Below, one piece after another: positions 6,434 through 13,392 of a stretch of DNA of 13,392 nt. The DNA comes from a bacterium (GTDB lineage Bacteria > Auribacterota > UBA3054). The translations under genes were made by a program, and so were the position numbers. The stretch covers positions 1-13,392 of the forward strand of contig JAFSWV010000195.1 of NCBI GenBank assembly GCA_017444325.1. Direction: 5' to 3'. The notes beneath the pieces were generated by a model. The model was given only the letters and a program-made list of their open reading frames with translations. It did not search any database and was not told the origin of the DNA. Within the stretch, counting starts at the first letter, position 1. Each line of letters starts with the position of its first letter.

Positions 6434-9400
6434 TTTATTGTTCCATCCTGAAGATGCGGTATTTGATGAATTCCCTTATTCTCTGCATGACGGCGTAAAG
6501 AGCCGGCGTGAAGCAGATGCCGACGATAGTGGCAAGCAGCATGCCCGAGAACGTCGTGATGCCGATGGATTGCCGGCTGCCGGCGCCGGCGCCGTTCGCG
6601 ATGACGAGCGGCCAGACGCCGAAGAGGAAGGACCAGGCGGTCATAAGGACGGCGCGGTAACGCATGTTTGGCGCCGTTGACAGCCGAGTCGAAAATGGAG
6701 ACGCCCAGTTCGCGTTCCTGCTTGGAGAATTCCACCATCAGAATGGCGTTCTTGCCGGCCAGGCCGATAAGCATGACTAAGCCTAACTGCGCGTAGATGC
6801 CTAGCTCGCTATGCGTGAGCTTAAGGCCGAGGAGGCCGCCAAGCAAGGCGATGACAACAGAGAGCATGACGGGCACGGGAATGCACCAGCTCTCGTACTG
6901 GCCGACCAGGAAGAGATAGGCGAAAAGGCAGGCTAAGCCGATGAGCAGGCCCAGCTGGTTCTCGTTGTTCTTCTCCTGGTACGAAAGGTCCACCCACTCG
7001 ATGTGGTAGCCCTTGGGCAGAGGCGTTTCCTCGATGATCTTCATCAGTTCGCCTGAGGTAACGCCGGGCGCGGACATACCGTTCATGCCGGCGCACATCA
7101 GTTTGTTCATGCGCTGGATGACCTTCGGGCCGACCGTGTAGCGCATCGTGCCAAGCGAGGATAAGGGAACCTGATTGCCGGTGTTGCTTGGGATCATCAG
7201 TTCGTCGATGTTCTCGATGGAGGAGCGCTCCGCGGCTTCCGCCTGGATCTTGACGTAGTAGTTCTCACCGTTCATGGTGAAGTCGTTGATGTAGTAGGAA
7301 GCCAGTTTAGATTGCAGCGTCGCGAAAACGTTGGCGACGGAGACGTTCAAACTCTGGGCTTTTTCTCTGTCAAGGTCGAAGTAGATCTGCGGCGTGTTGG
7401 CGTTGAAGCTCGACATGACGTACAAAGTCTCGGGACGTATGGTGAGGTCATAGGACATCTTCTGGGCGACGGCAGAAAGCTTGACCGGGTCGGAGTCGGA
7501 GTCCGAGCAGATCTTGTAGGAGACGCCGCCCGTGGCGCCCAGGCCCATGATGGCGGGAGGCGTGAAGCAGTTGACGGAGGCGCTGGGGATCGTCGCCGCG
7601 GCCGCTTGGACTTTCTGCAGAATGGCGGTGTGGCTCATGGAGGGATCTTTGCGCTCCTCCCAATCTTTCAGCTGGACGATAAGCATGCCGTTGTTTTCGC
7701 CGTTGCCGTTGATGATGTTCTGACCGGAAACGGAGAAGCAGGTCTTGATGCCGGGGATGTCCTTGACTTTGTTCCTGAATTCCTCCAGGGCCTTGTCGGT
7801 GCGGGCGAGCGTTGCGCCGGGCGAGAGCTCAAGGTTGCAGAGAATGACGCCCTTGTCTTCCGTAGGCAGGAAGGCCGAGGGAATAGTGCCGTGCACTCTG
7901 TAAGCCAGGTAGCAGCAAGCCGCGAAGAGAATGACAGTCAGGATGCCTCTTCTGACCAGCAGCTTCACGACGAAAAGATAGATGCTGCGGGAGCAGTTGA
8001 GAATCAGGTTGAAGGGCGCGAACACCCACAAGGCTTTCTTTCTGGGCGGACGCAGAATGAGAGAGCAGAGCGCCGGGGAAAGCGTCAGAGCGACCAAAGT
8101 CGAGAAGCACAACGACACGCACATCGTGACGGAGAACTGACGGTAGATGTTGCCGACCATGCCGCCGTAGAAAGCCAGCGGCACGTAGCAGGCGACCGTA
8201 ACCAGAGTCGTCGCGATAATGGCGCCCGTGATCTGCTGCATAGATTTGGAGGCCGCGTCGCGGGCGGAGAGCCCTTCCCTTTCCATCAGCGACTGACAGT
8301 TCTCGACGACGACGATAGCGTCGTCCACCAATGATCCGATCACAAGGATCAAGCCGAACATTGTCAAAACGTTGATAGAGTAGCCGATTATGTAAATGAT
8401 CGGGAAGGTCGCAAGCAAAGACACCGGGATGGCGACGGCGGGAACGACGGTGGCGCGCCAGTCCTGCAAGAAGAGGTAAGTGATGACGATGACCAGAATG
8501 AGCGCGATGACGAGCGTTTCAATGATCTCTCGGATCGTCACCTTGATGAACTTGGTCGGATCGTAAGCCACTTCGTAATAGACGCCTTCCGGGAAGCGGG
8601 GCTTCAATTCCTCAAGGAGCTTATTGATGTTGTTGACGGTGTCGAGAGCGTTGGCGTCGCTGGTTCGGAAAGAAGCCATGCCGACGCCGGCTTTGCCGTC
8701 CAGAAGGCCCTGACCGGCGTAGGAGCGGGAGCCCAGTTCAACTCTCGCGACGTCGCTTATCTTCACCATGGAGCCGTCGGCTTCCGTTCTCAGAACGATA
8801 TTGCCGAAGTCTTCCGTCGTCAGAAGGCGGCCCTGCATGTCGATCTTATATTCGACGTACTCGTTGCTGGATTCAGCGCCGACCGTGCCGGCCGCCGCCT
8901 GCAGGTTCTGGCTCTGGATGGCCGCTATGATGTTGGCGGTCGTGATGCCCAAGCCGGCCATGCGGAAAGGATCGAGCCAGATACGCATGGAGTAAACGCG
9001 CTCGCCGAAGACCGCGACCGAAGCGACGCCTTCCAGACGCGAGATGGCGTCCTTGATGGTCGTGTTGACGAAGTTGTTGAGGTCAAGGAGCGAGTAGTCG
9101 TTGTCGCTCAGGAAGCAGTAGATGGTAAGGAAGTCGCCGCTTCGTTTGTGGATGTTGACGCCGACTTTCTTCACTTCGTCCGGCAGTTTCGCTTCAGCGC
9201 GCTTCACGGCGTTCTGCACGTTGACCATCGCCATGTCGTAGTCGATGCCGGGCTGGAAGACGATGGAGCAGCTGTACGAGCCGTTGTCGTCGCAGGAAGA
9301 GGTGAAATACAGAAGGTGCTCGACGCCGTTGATCTCGGCTTCCAGAGGCACCGCGATGGTCTCCTGGACGGCCTGGGCGGAAGCGCCGGCGTAGTTGCAG

Positions 9401-9540
9401 CCGACGTAGATCTGGGGAGGCGCGATCTCAGGATATTCCGCGATCGGGATGTTGGGGATCGCGATGGCGCCGGCAAAAAGCAGCACAAGGCTGATGACCA
9501 TGGCCAGGCGCGGCCTTTCTATGAAGATCTGGGAAAACAT
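6373..9540 (-). CDS. RND (HAE1/AcrB-type) efflux pump, frameshifted near the 3' end
   Basis: Proton-driven inner-membrane pump of a tripartite efflux system, family HAE1. Residues 1-958 are well preserved: TM1 (11-30), the IPIAEYPEIAPP segment (31-42), porter domains, TM2-6 from about 335, the proton-relay pair Asp406-Asp407 in GSLVDDAIVVVEN, and the relay lysine Lys930 in GLAGKNAILMVEF. After Lys958 the frame as read changes to an Arg/Pro-rich sequence unlike any RND protein and runs 97 codons to 6373, overlapping the esterase gene by 61 nt. The expected last transmembrane segments lie in another frame at 6435-6665. Removing one base (C on the minus strand, at 6666) joins them into a 1034-residue protein of normal AcrB length, ending 1 nt before the esterase ATG. 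So either the gene is newly broken or the base is a sequencing error. The start follows GAGGAG 7 nt upstream, overlapping the adaptor stop. Substrate range cannot be told. Confidence 0.88.
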   Translation of the reverse strand: MFSQIFIERPRLAMVISLVLLFAGAIAIPNIPIAEYPEIAPPQIYVGCNYAGASAQAVQETIAVPLEAEINGVEHLLYFTSSCDDNGSYSCSIVFQPGIDYDMAMVNVQNAVKRAEAKLPDEVKKVGVNIHKRSGDFLTIYCFLSDNDYSLLDLNNFVNTTIKDAISRLEGVASVAVFGERVYSMRIWLDPFRMAGLGITTANIIAAIQSQNLQAAAGTVGAESSNEYVEYKIDMQGRLLTTEDFGNIVLRTEADGSMVKISDVARVELGSRSYAGQGLLDGKAGVGMASFRTSDANALDTVNNINKLLEELKPRFPEGVYYEVAYDPTKFIKVTIREIIETLVIALILVIVITYLFLQDWRATVVPAVAIPVSLLATFPIIYIIGYSINVLTMFGLILVIGSLVDDAIVVVENCQSLMEREGLSARDAASKSMQQITGAIIATTLVTVACYVPLAFYGGMVGNIYRQFSVTMCVSLCFSTLVALTLSPALCSLILRPPRKKALWVFAPFNLILNCSRSIYLFVVKLLVRRGILTVILFAACCYLAYRVHGTIPSAFLPTEDKGVILCNLELSPGATLARTDKALEEFRNKVKDIPGIKTCFSVSGQNIINGNGENNGMLIVQLKDWEERKDPSMSHTAILQKVQAAAATIPSASVNCFTPPAIMGLGATGGVSYKICSDSDSDPVKLSAVAQKMSYDLTIRPETLYVMSSFNANTPQIYFDLDREKAQSLNVSVANVFATLQSKLASYYINDFTMNGENYYVKIQAEAAERSSIENIDELMIPSNTGNQVPLSSLGTMRYTVGPKVIQRMNKLMCAGMNGMSAPGVTSGELMKIIEETPLPKGYHIEWVDLSYQEKNNENQLGLLIGLACLFAYLFLVGQYESWCIPVPVMLSVVIALLGGLLGLKLTHSELGIYAQLGLVMLIGLAGKNAILMVEFSKQERELGVSIFDSAVNGAKHALPRRPYDRLVLPLRRLAARHRERRRRRQPAIHRHHDVLGHAACHYRRHLLHAGSLRRHAENKGIHQIPHLQDGTIKCIRLCLLRKSWASSPAIMP
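6435..6665 (-). pseudogene. Out-of-frame C-terminal end of the RND pump
   Basis: This 76-codon segment is the missing end of the pump. It begins MRYRAVLMTAWSFLFG, matching the RxRPILMTSLAF region of AcrB-type pumps, continues with NGAGAGSRQSIG and GMLLATIVGICFTPALY (last helix), and ends in a basic tail with TAA at 6435-6437. It contains the conserved Arg and Thr of the transmembrane proton pathway, so the pump as read without it should not work. It joins the main frame at NGAK/MRYR if the single C at 6666 is dropped. It is not an independent gene: the ATG at 6665 has no ribosome binding site of its own. Confidence 0.85.
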
Positions 9541-9543
9541 GAA

Positions 9544-10629
9544 TTACTCCTCAACAGGCACGACGGGGGTTCCGGGCACGACTTTCAGCATACCGTCCGT
9601 CACGACTCTCTCGCCCTCTTTCAGGCCTTCCAAAATGATCTGCTTGTCGCCCTTCTGCACGCCTTCTTTGACGTTGCGGCGGCTGGGAATATTCTTTTCG
9701 TCCAGAACGTAAACGTAGGAGGAGGTTCCGTCATGCATGACGGCGCTCGGCAGAACGCAGGGATAGATGACGCTCTCGTTCTTTCTCAAGAGCACGGCGA
9801 CCGTGGCGCCGGGATTGAGCTTCTGGTCGGGGTTTGAAAAAACGGCGTAGAGGACGACCGTGTCCGTCGCTTCGTTGGACTGGTTTTCCGTAATGGTCAC
9901 CTTGCCGGTCAGGGGATAAAGGGAGCCGTCGCCTAATTTGACGGTCACTTCCGCTTTATCTTTCAGCTCTTTTTCGCTGCCGTAGTCCTGGAGGAAATCT
10001 TTGTTAGAAATGGCGAAGCGCACTCTCAGGGGATCCTGCTGGATGACGGAGGCGAGCACTCCGGAACTGGGAGTTATGTAGTTGCCTTTCGTCTTGGCGG
10101 TCGTGCCGACCTTGCCGGAAATGGGGGAAGTAATGACGGTGTAGCTTAAGTTCTCCTGGGCCGTCAGAAGCGCGGCTTCCGCGGCCTGGACCGCGGCGTT
10201 GGCGACCGCCAGGGCGCTCTTGGCGTTGTCGAAGGCGTCCTTGCTTGTCACCTGCTTGTTGTAAAGATCCTGCACTCTGTTGTATGTCTGCTGGGCGTAT
10301 TCCGCTTTGGCTTTGACTTCGGCAAGCTGCGCTTCCGCGCTCATGACCGCGGCCTTGTAGGGGACGTCGTCAAACTTGTACATGATCTGCCCTTCCGTAA
10401 CGAAGGTGCCTTCCTCGAAGCCGACTTCCAGAAGTTCTCCGCTGATCCTGGCGACAAGGTCGACCTTGGCCGGGCTGACGACGCGGCCGGTGTAGCGGTG
10501 CTGAGTGACGTTCTCAGTGGTCCCGACGGTGCCGACGGAAACATAGATTTTCTGGGCCTGGGGCGCTTCCGCAGCCATTAGGCCGCAGCAAGTGAGAAAG
10601 AGCAGGGCGGATGTTTTGATTTTGTTCAT
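9544..10629 (-). CDS. RND periplasmic adaptor (membrane fusion protein)
   Basis: A 361-residue adaptor of the AcrA/MexA (HlyD) family, which links the inner-membrane pump to an outer-membrane channel. After an N-terminal export signal (1-20) come the lipoyl first half (about 50-90, ARISGELLEVGFEEGTFV), an alpha-helical hairpin (about 92-160, Ala/Gln-rich), the lipoyl second half (ITSPISGKVG, 166-175), a beta-barrel (about 200-285) and a membrane-proximal domain to the end. LTCC at 12-15 is not a good lipobox, so the protein is probably soluble periplasmic rather than a lipoprotein. The ATG at 10629 follows AGAGG at 6 nt. It is first in the operon with the pump (3-nt gap) and the esterase. No outer-membrane factor and no local regulator are encoded next to it, so it must use a channel from elsewhere in the genome. 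The gene itself shows no damage. Confidence 0.92.
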   Translation of the reverse strand: MNKIKTSALLFLTCCGLMAAEAPQAQKIYVSVGTVGTTENVTQHRYTGRVVSPAKVDLVARISGELLEVGFEEGTFVTEGQIMYKFDDVPYKAAVMSAEAQLAEVKAKAEYAQQTYNRVQDLYNKQVTSKDAFDNAKSALAVANAAVQAAEAALLTAQENLSYTVITSPISGKVGTTAKTKGNYITPSSGVLASVIQQDPLRVRFAISNKDFLQDYGSEKELKDKAEVTVKLGDGSLYPLTGKVTITENQSNEATDTVVLYAVFSNPDQKLNPGATVAVLLRKNESVIYPCVLPSAVMHDGTSSYVYVLDEKNIPSRRNVKEGVQKGDKQIILEGLKEGERVVTDGMLKVVPGTPVVPVEE

Positions 10630-10657
10630 GTTTGGCCTCTGAAGAGATTTAAAAAGT

Positions 10658-10663
10658 ATTAAT
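10658..10663 (-). promoter_or_regulatory. -10 box for the RND-esterase operon
   Basis: A perfect TATAAT (minus strand) lies 28 nt before the adaptor ATG, predicting a leader of about 20 nt. No convincing -35 is present at 16-18 bp; CTGTTC and TGTTCC are the nearest. An interrupted inverted repeat, AACAG-TC-CTGTT (10692-10703), lies just upstream of the expected -35 and could bind a regulator. That role is inference. Confidence 0.45.
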
Positions 10664-10725
10664 GTTTATTATAGCAATTTTCGGGGCCGGGAACAGTCCT
10701 GTTTTTCGGACAAATCAAAACCCTT

Positions 10726-10754
10726 TTGCATTGTGAAGTAGAAATTGCTAATAT
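10726..10754 (+). promoter_or_regulatory. Possible promoter for the RDD gene
   Basis: TTGCAT (10726-10731) and TAATAT (10749-10754) are 17 bp apart and would start transcription about 50 nt before the ATG at 10810. The match is modest. An overlapping alternative is TTGTGA (10731-10736) with TATGGT (10754-10759), also 17 bp apart. The DNA is AT-rich and shared with the divergent efflux operon. Confidence 0.3.
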
Positions 10755-10809
10755 ATGGTGAGTTATTTGAGTATTGGTTCAATCTATTTTAATTTCTTTA
10801 AGTTCAATT

Positions 10810-11538
10810 ATGGAAAACACTGAAAACTTAACTGAGGAATCCTTTTCTGAGGAACAGGCAGTCAGCTCCCGTACTGCCCAAAATGGTGAGAAGCCCCGCA
10901 AGAGCTTTTTCATCAGCGATTTTTTCAACCGTTTGAACGCCGGCATAATCGATTTTCTGATCTTTCTGGGCGGCGTGGCGCTTGTTCTTTTCGTGGCTGA
11001 TTTTTTCAAGGGAGAAAAAGTGATAAGCGGTGTGCCGGTCATTACCGAGCCCGCTCTCGTAATGCAGCTGAAATGTTTCGTCATCGGCTTGTGGTTCTTC
11101 TTCGCCGTCATCACGCGCGACGCCTGGGGATACAGCCGCAGCGTCGGCAAACGTTTCTGCAATCTGAAGATCTTTGCGGTGCGCTCTCCGAAGCCCCGCT
11201 TCTATCACACCATTTTCAGAAACCTGACGATCCTTTTCCCCGCCATCGTTATTTTCGTGGCCATGGCGCTGGCTGAAAAAGGCACGATCAATAAGATGAC
11301 GGAGAATGTGATCGTATGGTCAAGTTATTCCGTGATCTTGCTCGAGGCTTTCCTTGCTTTGATCGGATTGAGAAGAATAGGCGACCTTATCGCCGGGACG
11401 AAAGTCATCTTCTTCAAGGAAAACGTCCAGAAGAACTACCGCTACAACCGTTTCTCAAATGAGAACGGCGGCAATAATTATCAGCCCCGTTACCGGAACA
11501 ATAATTATTACCGCAACAATAACGGAAATCGTTATTAA
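10810..11538 (+). CDS. RDD-family membrane protein with Asn/Tyr/Arg-rich tail
   Basis: An inner-membrane protein of 242 residues with an RDD domain. The hydrophilic acidic N-terminus (1-35) is followed by FFNRLNAGIIDFLIF (the Arg and first Asp of the domain, TM1 about 44-64), TM2 (about 88-102), the signature DAWGYSRSVGKRFCNLKI (104-121), TM3 (about 137-155), TM4 (about 168-187) and GDLIAGTKVIF (191-201). RDD proteins are poorly defined; some are linked to ion transport or stress. The last 25 or so residues are almost only Asn, Tyr, Arg and Gly (NNYQPRYRNNNYYRNNN), a low-complexity cytoplasmic tail not typical of the family. The ATG at 10810 was preferred over the in-frame TTG at 10774 because the extra 12 residues add nothing to the domain, but the ATG lacks a Shine-Dalgarno and GGTGAG precedes the TTG, so the start is uncertain. 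It converges on trpA with a 4-nt overlap. Confidence 0.8.
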   Translation: MENTENLTEESFSEEQAVSSRTAQNGEKPRKSFFISDFFNRLNAGIIDFLIFLGGVALVLFVADFFKGEKVISGVPVITEPALVMQLKCFVIGLWFFFAVITRDAWGYSRSVGKRFCNLKIFAVRSPKPRFYHTIFRNLTILFPAIVIFVAMALAEKGTINKMTENVIVWSSYSVILLEAFLALIGLRRIGDLIAGTKVIFFKENVQKNYRYNRFSNENGGNNYQPRYRNNNYYRNNNGNRY

Positions 11539-12326
11539 TTAAGCACGGAACTGCAGTCGGCCGCGAGCAGTTTTGCCTTCGCGGCCTTCACATCAGGGCT
11601 TAATTTTTCATCGAGCTGGATCCTCACGAAGGCGGAGCCCATGACGACTCCGTCCGCGATGTTGGCTACTTTTTTGGCCATGGCGGCGTCGCTTACGCCG
11701 AAACCGGCCGCCACGGGAAGGGGCGAAGTTTTCTTAAGTTCCGCGACTTTGGCTTTAAGGTCTTTAGGCAGTTCCGTCCTCGTTCCGGTCACGCCCTTAA
11801 AGATGATGTAATAGACGAAGCCGCCAATTCCTTTCAGGATCTCTTTGATCCTCGCTTTGGGCGTGGCGGGCGAAACTAGCGGGATAAGGTCGAGGCCGTA
11901 TTTATCGAGAATCGGCTTTATCTCATGCCTTTCCTCCAAAGGCACGTCCACGACCAGAACTCCGTCCGCGCCGGCGGCCTTGGCAGCTTTGGCGAATTTC
12001 TCCGGCCCCATGTGGAAGATCAGGTTGTAGTAGCTGAATAAGACGAAGCCCTTCTTGGGATATTTACCGCTCAAGGTCTTGCAGATAGAAAGGACGTCCT
12101 TTACGGTCGTGCCGGAAGATAAAGCTTTCTGCGAGGAGGCCTGGATCGTCGGGCCGTCCGCCATCGGGTCGGAAAACGGCACGCCGATCTCAAGAACATC
12201 CACGCCGCCGCTTAGCATCGCGTCCATGAATTCAAGGCTTTCCTTGACGGTAGGGCAGCCCGCGGAGGCGAAGCCAACCAGTTTCTTTTTTCCGTCCGCA
12301 AAGATCTTTCTCAATTTGCCGCTCAT
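11535..12326 (-). CDS. trpA: Tryptophan synthase alpha subunit
   Basis: The alpha subunit cleaves indole-3-glycerol phosphate to indole and glyceraldehyde 3-phosphate and passes indole through a tunnel to the beta subunit. The 263 residues form a TIM barrel of usual length. Catalytic Glu46 and Asp57 lie in EIGVPFSDPMADGP (46-59), the equivalents of Glu49 and Asp60 of the Salmonella enzyme. The flexible loop and phosphate site are seen as GVTGTRTELP, PVAAGFGV and GVVMGSAFV. The usual YxNP motif reads YYNL, a minor change. The ATG at 12326 overlaps the trpB stop (TAATG) and has AGGAG 8 nt upstream inside trpB, so the subunits are translationally coupled. No terminator hairpin follows; the end overlaps the convergent RDD gene. 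Confidence 0.96.
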   Translation of the reverse strand: MSGKLRKIFADGKKKLVGFASAGCPTVKESLEFMDAMLSGGVDVLEIGVPFSDPMADGPTIQASSQKALSSGTTVKDVLSICKTLSGKYPKKGFVLFSYYNLIFHMGPEKFAKAAKAAGADGVLVVDVPLEERHEIKPILDKYGLDLIPLVSPATPKARIKEILKGIGGFVYYIIFKGVTGTRTELPKDLKAKVAELKKTSPLPVAAGFGVSDAAMAKKVANIADGVVMGSAFVRIQLDEKLSPDVKAAKAKLLAADCSSVLN

Positions 12327-13392
12327 TATTTCTTCTCCTGCATTTTCGCTTCGTAATTGATGACGTTGTCCATATCCTTGTCGCCGCGCCCGGAAAGGCA
12401 GACGATGATGTTTTTGTCTTTGCCAAGCTTCTTGGCGTTCACTATCGCCTGCGCCAGGGCGTGCGCGCTCTCAAGAGCCGGGATGATGCCCTCGTATTCG
12501 CAGAGGGTGTGGAAGGCGGAAAGCGCTTCCTTGTCTCCTATGGCGGTGTACTTTACGCGCCCGATGTCGCCAAGGTAGGAGTGTTCCGGACCGACGCCGG
12601 GATAATCCAAACCCGCGGAGACAGAGTAGGCGTCCAGGATCTGGCCGTCATTAGTCTGCAGCAAATAAGTCTTGCAGCCGTGCAGAACGCCCACTTCGCC
12701 GCCGTTGATGCTGGCGGCGTGCGCCCCAGTTTTAAGGCCGCGGCCGCCGGCTTCCACGCCGTAGAGAGCGACGCCTTTGTCTTTGAGGAAAGCGTGGAAG
12801 ATGCCCATGGCGTTGCTGCCGCCGCCCACGCAGGCAATGACCTGATCAGGCAGTTTGCCGGTCAGCTTTTTGAACTGGCGCCTGGCTTCCTTGCCGATGA
12901 CCGACTGGAAGTCCCTCACCATCGCGGGGTAGGGGTGCGGGCCGGCCACCGTGCCGATAACGTAGAAAGTGTCTTGGAAAGTGGCGACCCAGTCGCGCAG
13001 CGCCTCGTTCATAGCGTCTTTGAGCGTTCCCGTGCCGGAGCTGACGCTTCTCACCTTGGCTCCCAGGGCGTGCATGCGCTGGACGTTCGGGGCCTGGCGC
13101 TTGATGTCGAGTTCGCCCATGAAGACTTCGCACTCGAAGCCCAGAAGCGCCGCCACGGTCGCCGTCGCGACGCCGTGCATGCCGGCGCCCGTTTCGGCGA
13201 TCAGGCGTTTCTTGCCCATACGCTTAGCTAAGAGCGCCTGGCCGATCGTGTTGTTTATCTTGTGCGCGCCGGTGTGGTTGAGGTCCTCTCTCTTCAGATA
13301 GATCTTCGCGCCGCCCACCTTTTCCGTCAAACGCTTGGCGAAATAGAGAGGGGAAGTGCGTCCCACGTAATCGCGCAATAGTTCCGCCATCT
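12326..13392 (-). CDS. trpB: Tryptophan synthase beta subunit (5' end beyond window)
   Basis: The PLP-dependent beta subunit condenses indole with serine to give tryptophan. The 354 residues from the first ATG in the window (13390) cover most of the enzyme. The PLP lysine is Lys44 in HTGAHKINN, the indole-activating glutamate is Glu66 in AETGAGMHG, and the phosphate loop is GGGSN (189-193). Usual TrpB length is about 390-400 residues, and family members have some 40 residues before the ELLRDYVGR region. The ATG at 13390 is therefore probably internal and the true start lies beyond 13392. It overlaps trpA by one base. Sequence is typical of the standard TrpB1 type, not the longer TrpB2. No regulation visible in the window. 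Confidence 0.96.
   Translation of the reverse strand, partial: MAELLRDYVGRTSPLYFAKRLTEKVGGAKIYLKREDLNHTGAHKINNTIGQALLAKRMGKKRLIAETGAGMHGVATATVAALLGFECEVFMGELDIKRQAPNVQRMHALGAKVRSVSSGTGTLKDAMNEALRDWVATFQDTFYVIGTVAGPHPYPAMVRDFQSVIGKEARRQFKKLTGKLPDQVIACVGGGSNAMGIFHAFLKDKGVALYGVEAGGRGLKTGAHAASINGGEVGVLHGCKTYLLQTNDGQILDAYSVSAGLDYPGVGPEHSYLGDIGRVKYTAIGDKEALSAFHTLCEYEGIIPALESAHALAQAIVNAKKLGKDKNIIVCLSGRGDKDMDNVINYEAKMQEKK

Noticed and set aside
6660..6672. Programmed ribosomal frameshift in the pump gene
   Set aside because: AAA-C-AUG is not a recognised slippery site and no stop codon or downstream structure supports recoding; mutation or sequence error is simpler.
7312..8334. Plus-strand open frame of 340 codons inside the RND pump gene
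   Set aside because: Low-complexity Gly/Asp/Arg/Val composition typical of an antisense shadow, over conserved pump sequence.
10692..10711. Short inverted repeats (AACAG-CTGTT and GTCC-GGAC) as a mobile-element end or riboswitch
   Set aside because: Too short, no flanking duplication and no known aptamer pattern; kept only as a possible operator in the promoter note.
12461..13231. Plus-strand open frame of 256 codons opposite trpB
   Set aside because: The coding signal is entirely on the minus strand (PLP lysine, GGGSN); this is a shadow.

Overview
The window looks like chromosomal DNA of a Gram-negative bacterium of the PVC group, most likely Lentisphaerae/Victivallales or a close Verrucomicrobiota relative. 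This is inference. It rests on a PEP-CTERM-tailed secreted protein, two secreted SUMF1-fold proteins with an N-terminal 'QRWPWNGKVDI' module, a sialate O-acetylesterase-type protein with a C-terminal discoidin-like domain, and an S4 lacking zinc cysteines. There is no plasmid, phage, IS, CRISPR, tRNA or rRNA signal.

Layout, left to right. (1) 1-779: rpsD (minus strand) with a bidirectional hairpin terminator at the window edge, its own promoter and a leader with an 8-bp stem next to its ribosome binding site. (2) 780-4276: a minus-strand cassette of three exported-protein genes. A SUMF1-fold protein comes first, then a PEP-CTERM protein made of two copies of one domain, then a second SUMF1-fold protein. 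The two SUMF1 genes are paralogs that still share their GTG start, Shine-Dalgarno sequence and signal-peptide DNA. (3) 4393-10629: a minus-strand operon of an RND adaptor, an RND inner-membrane pump and a cytoplasmic-looking sialate O-acetylesterase-like protein. Gaps are 3 nt and 1 nt. The pump gene carries a frameshift near 6666. (4) 10630-10809: a divergent intergenic region. (5) 10810-11538: a plus-strand RDD-family membrane protein with an Asn/Tyr/Arg-rich tail, converging on and overlapping the trp genes by 4 nt. (6) 11535-13392: trpB (5' end outside the window) and trpA, joined by a TAATG overlap.

Working together: trpB/trpA make tryptophan synthase. The adaptor and pump form two thirds of a tripartite efflux system; no outer-membrane channel gene is present here. 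The esterase is tied to the pump by position. The SUMF1/PEP-CTERM cassette looks like a small secreted or surface-protein system of unknown role, and it is the least explained part of the window. No gene-free stretch exceeds 300 bases.
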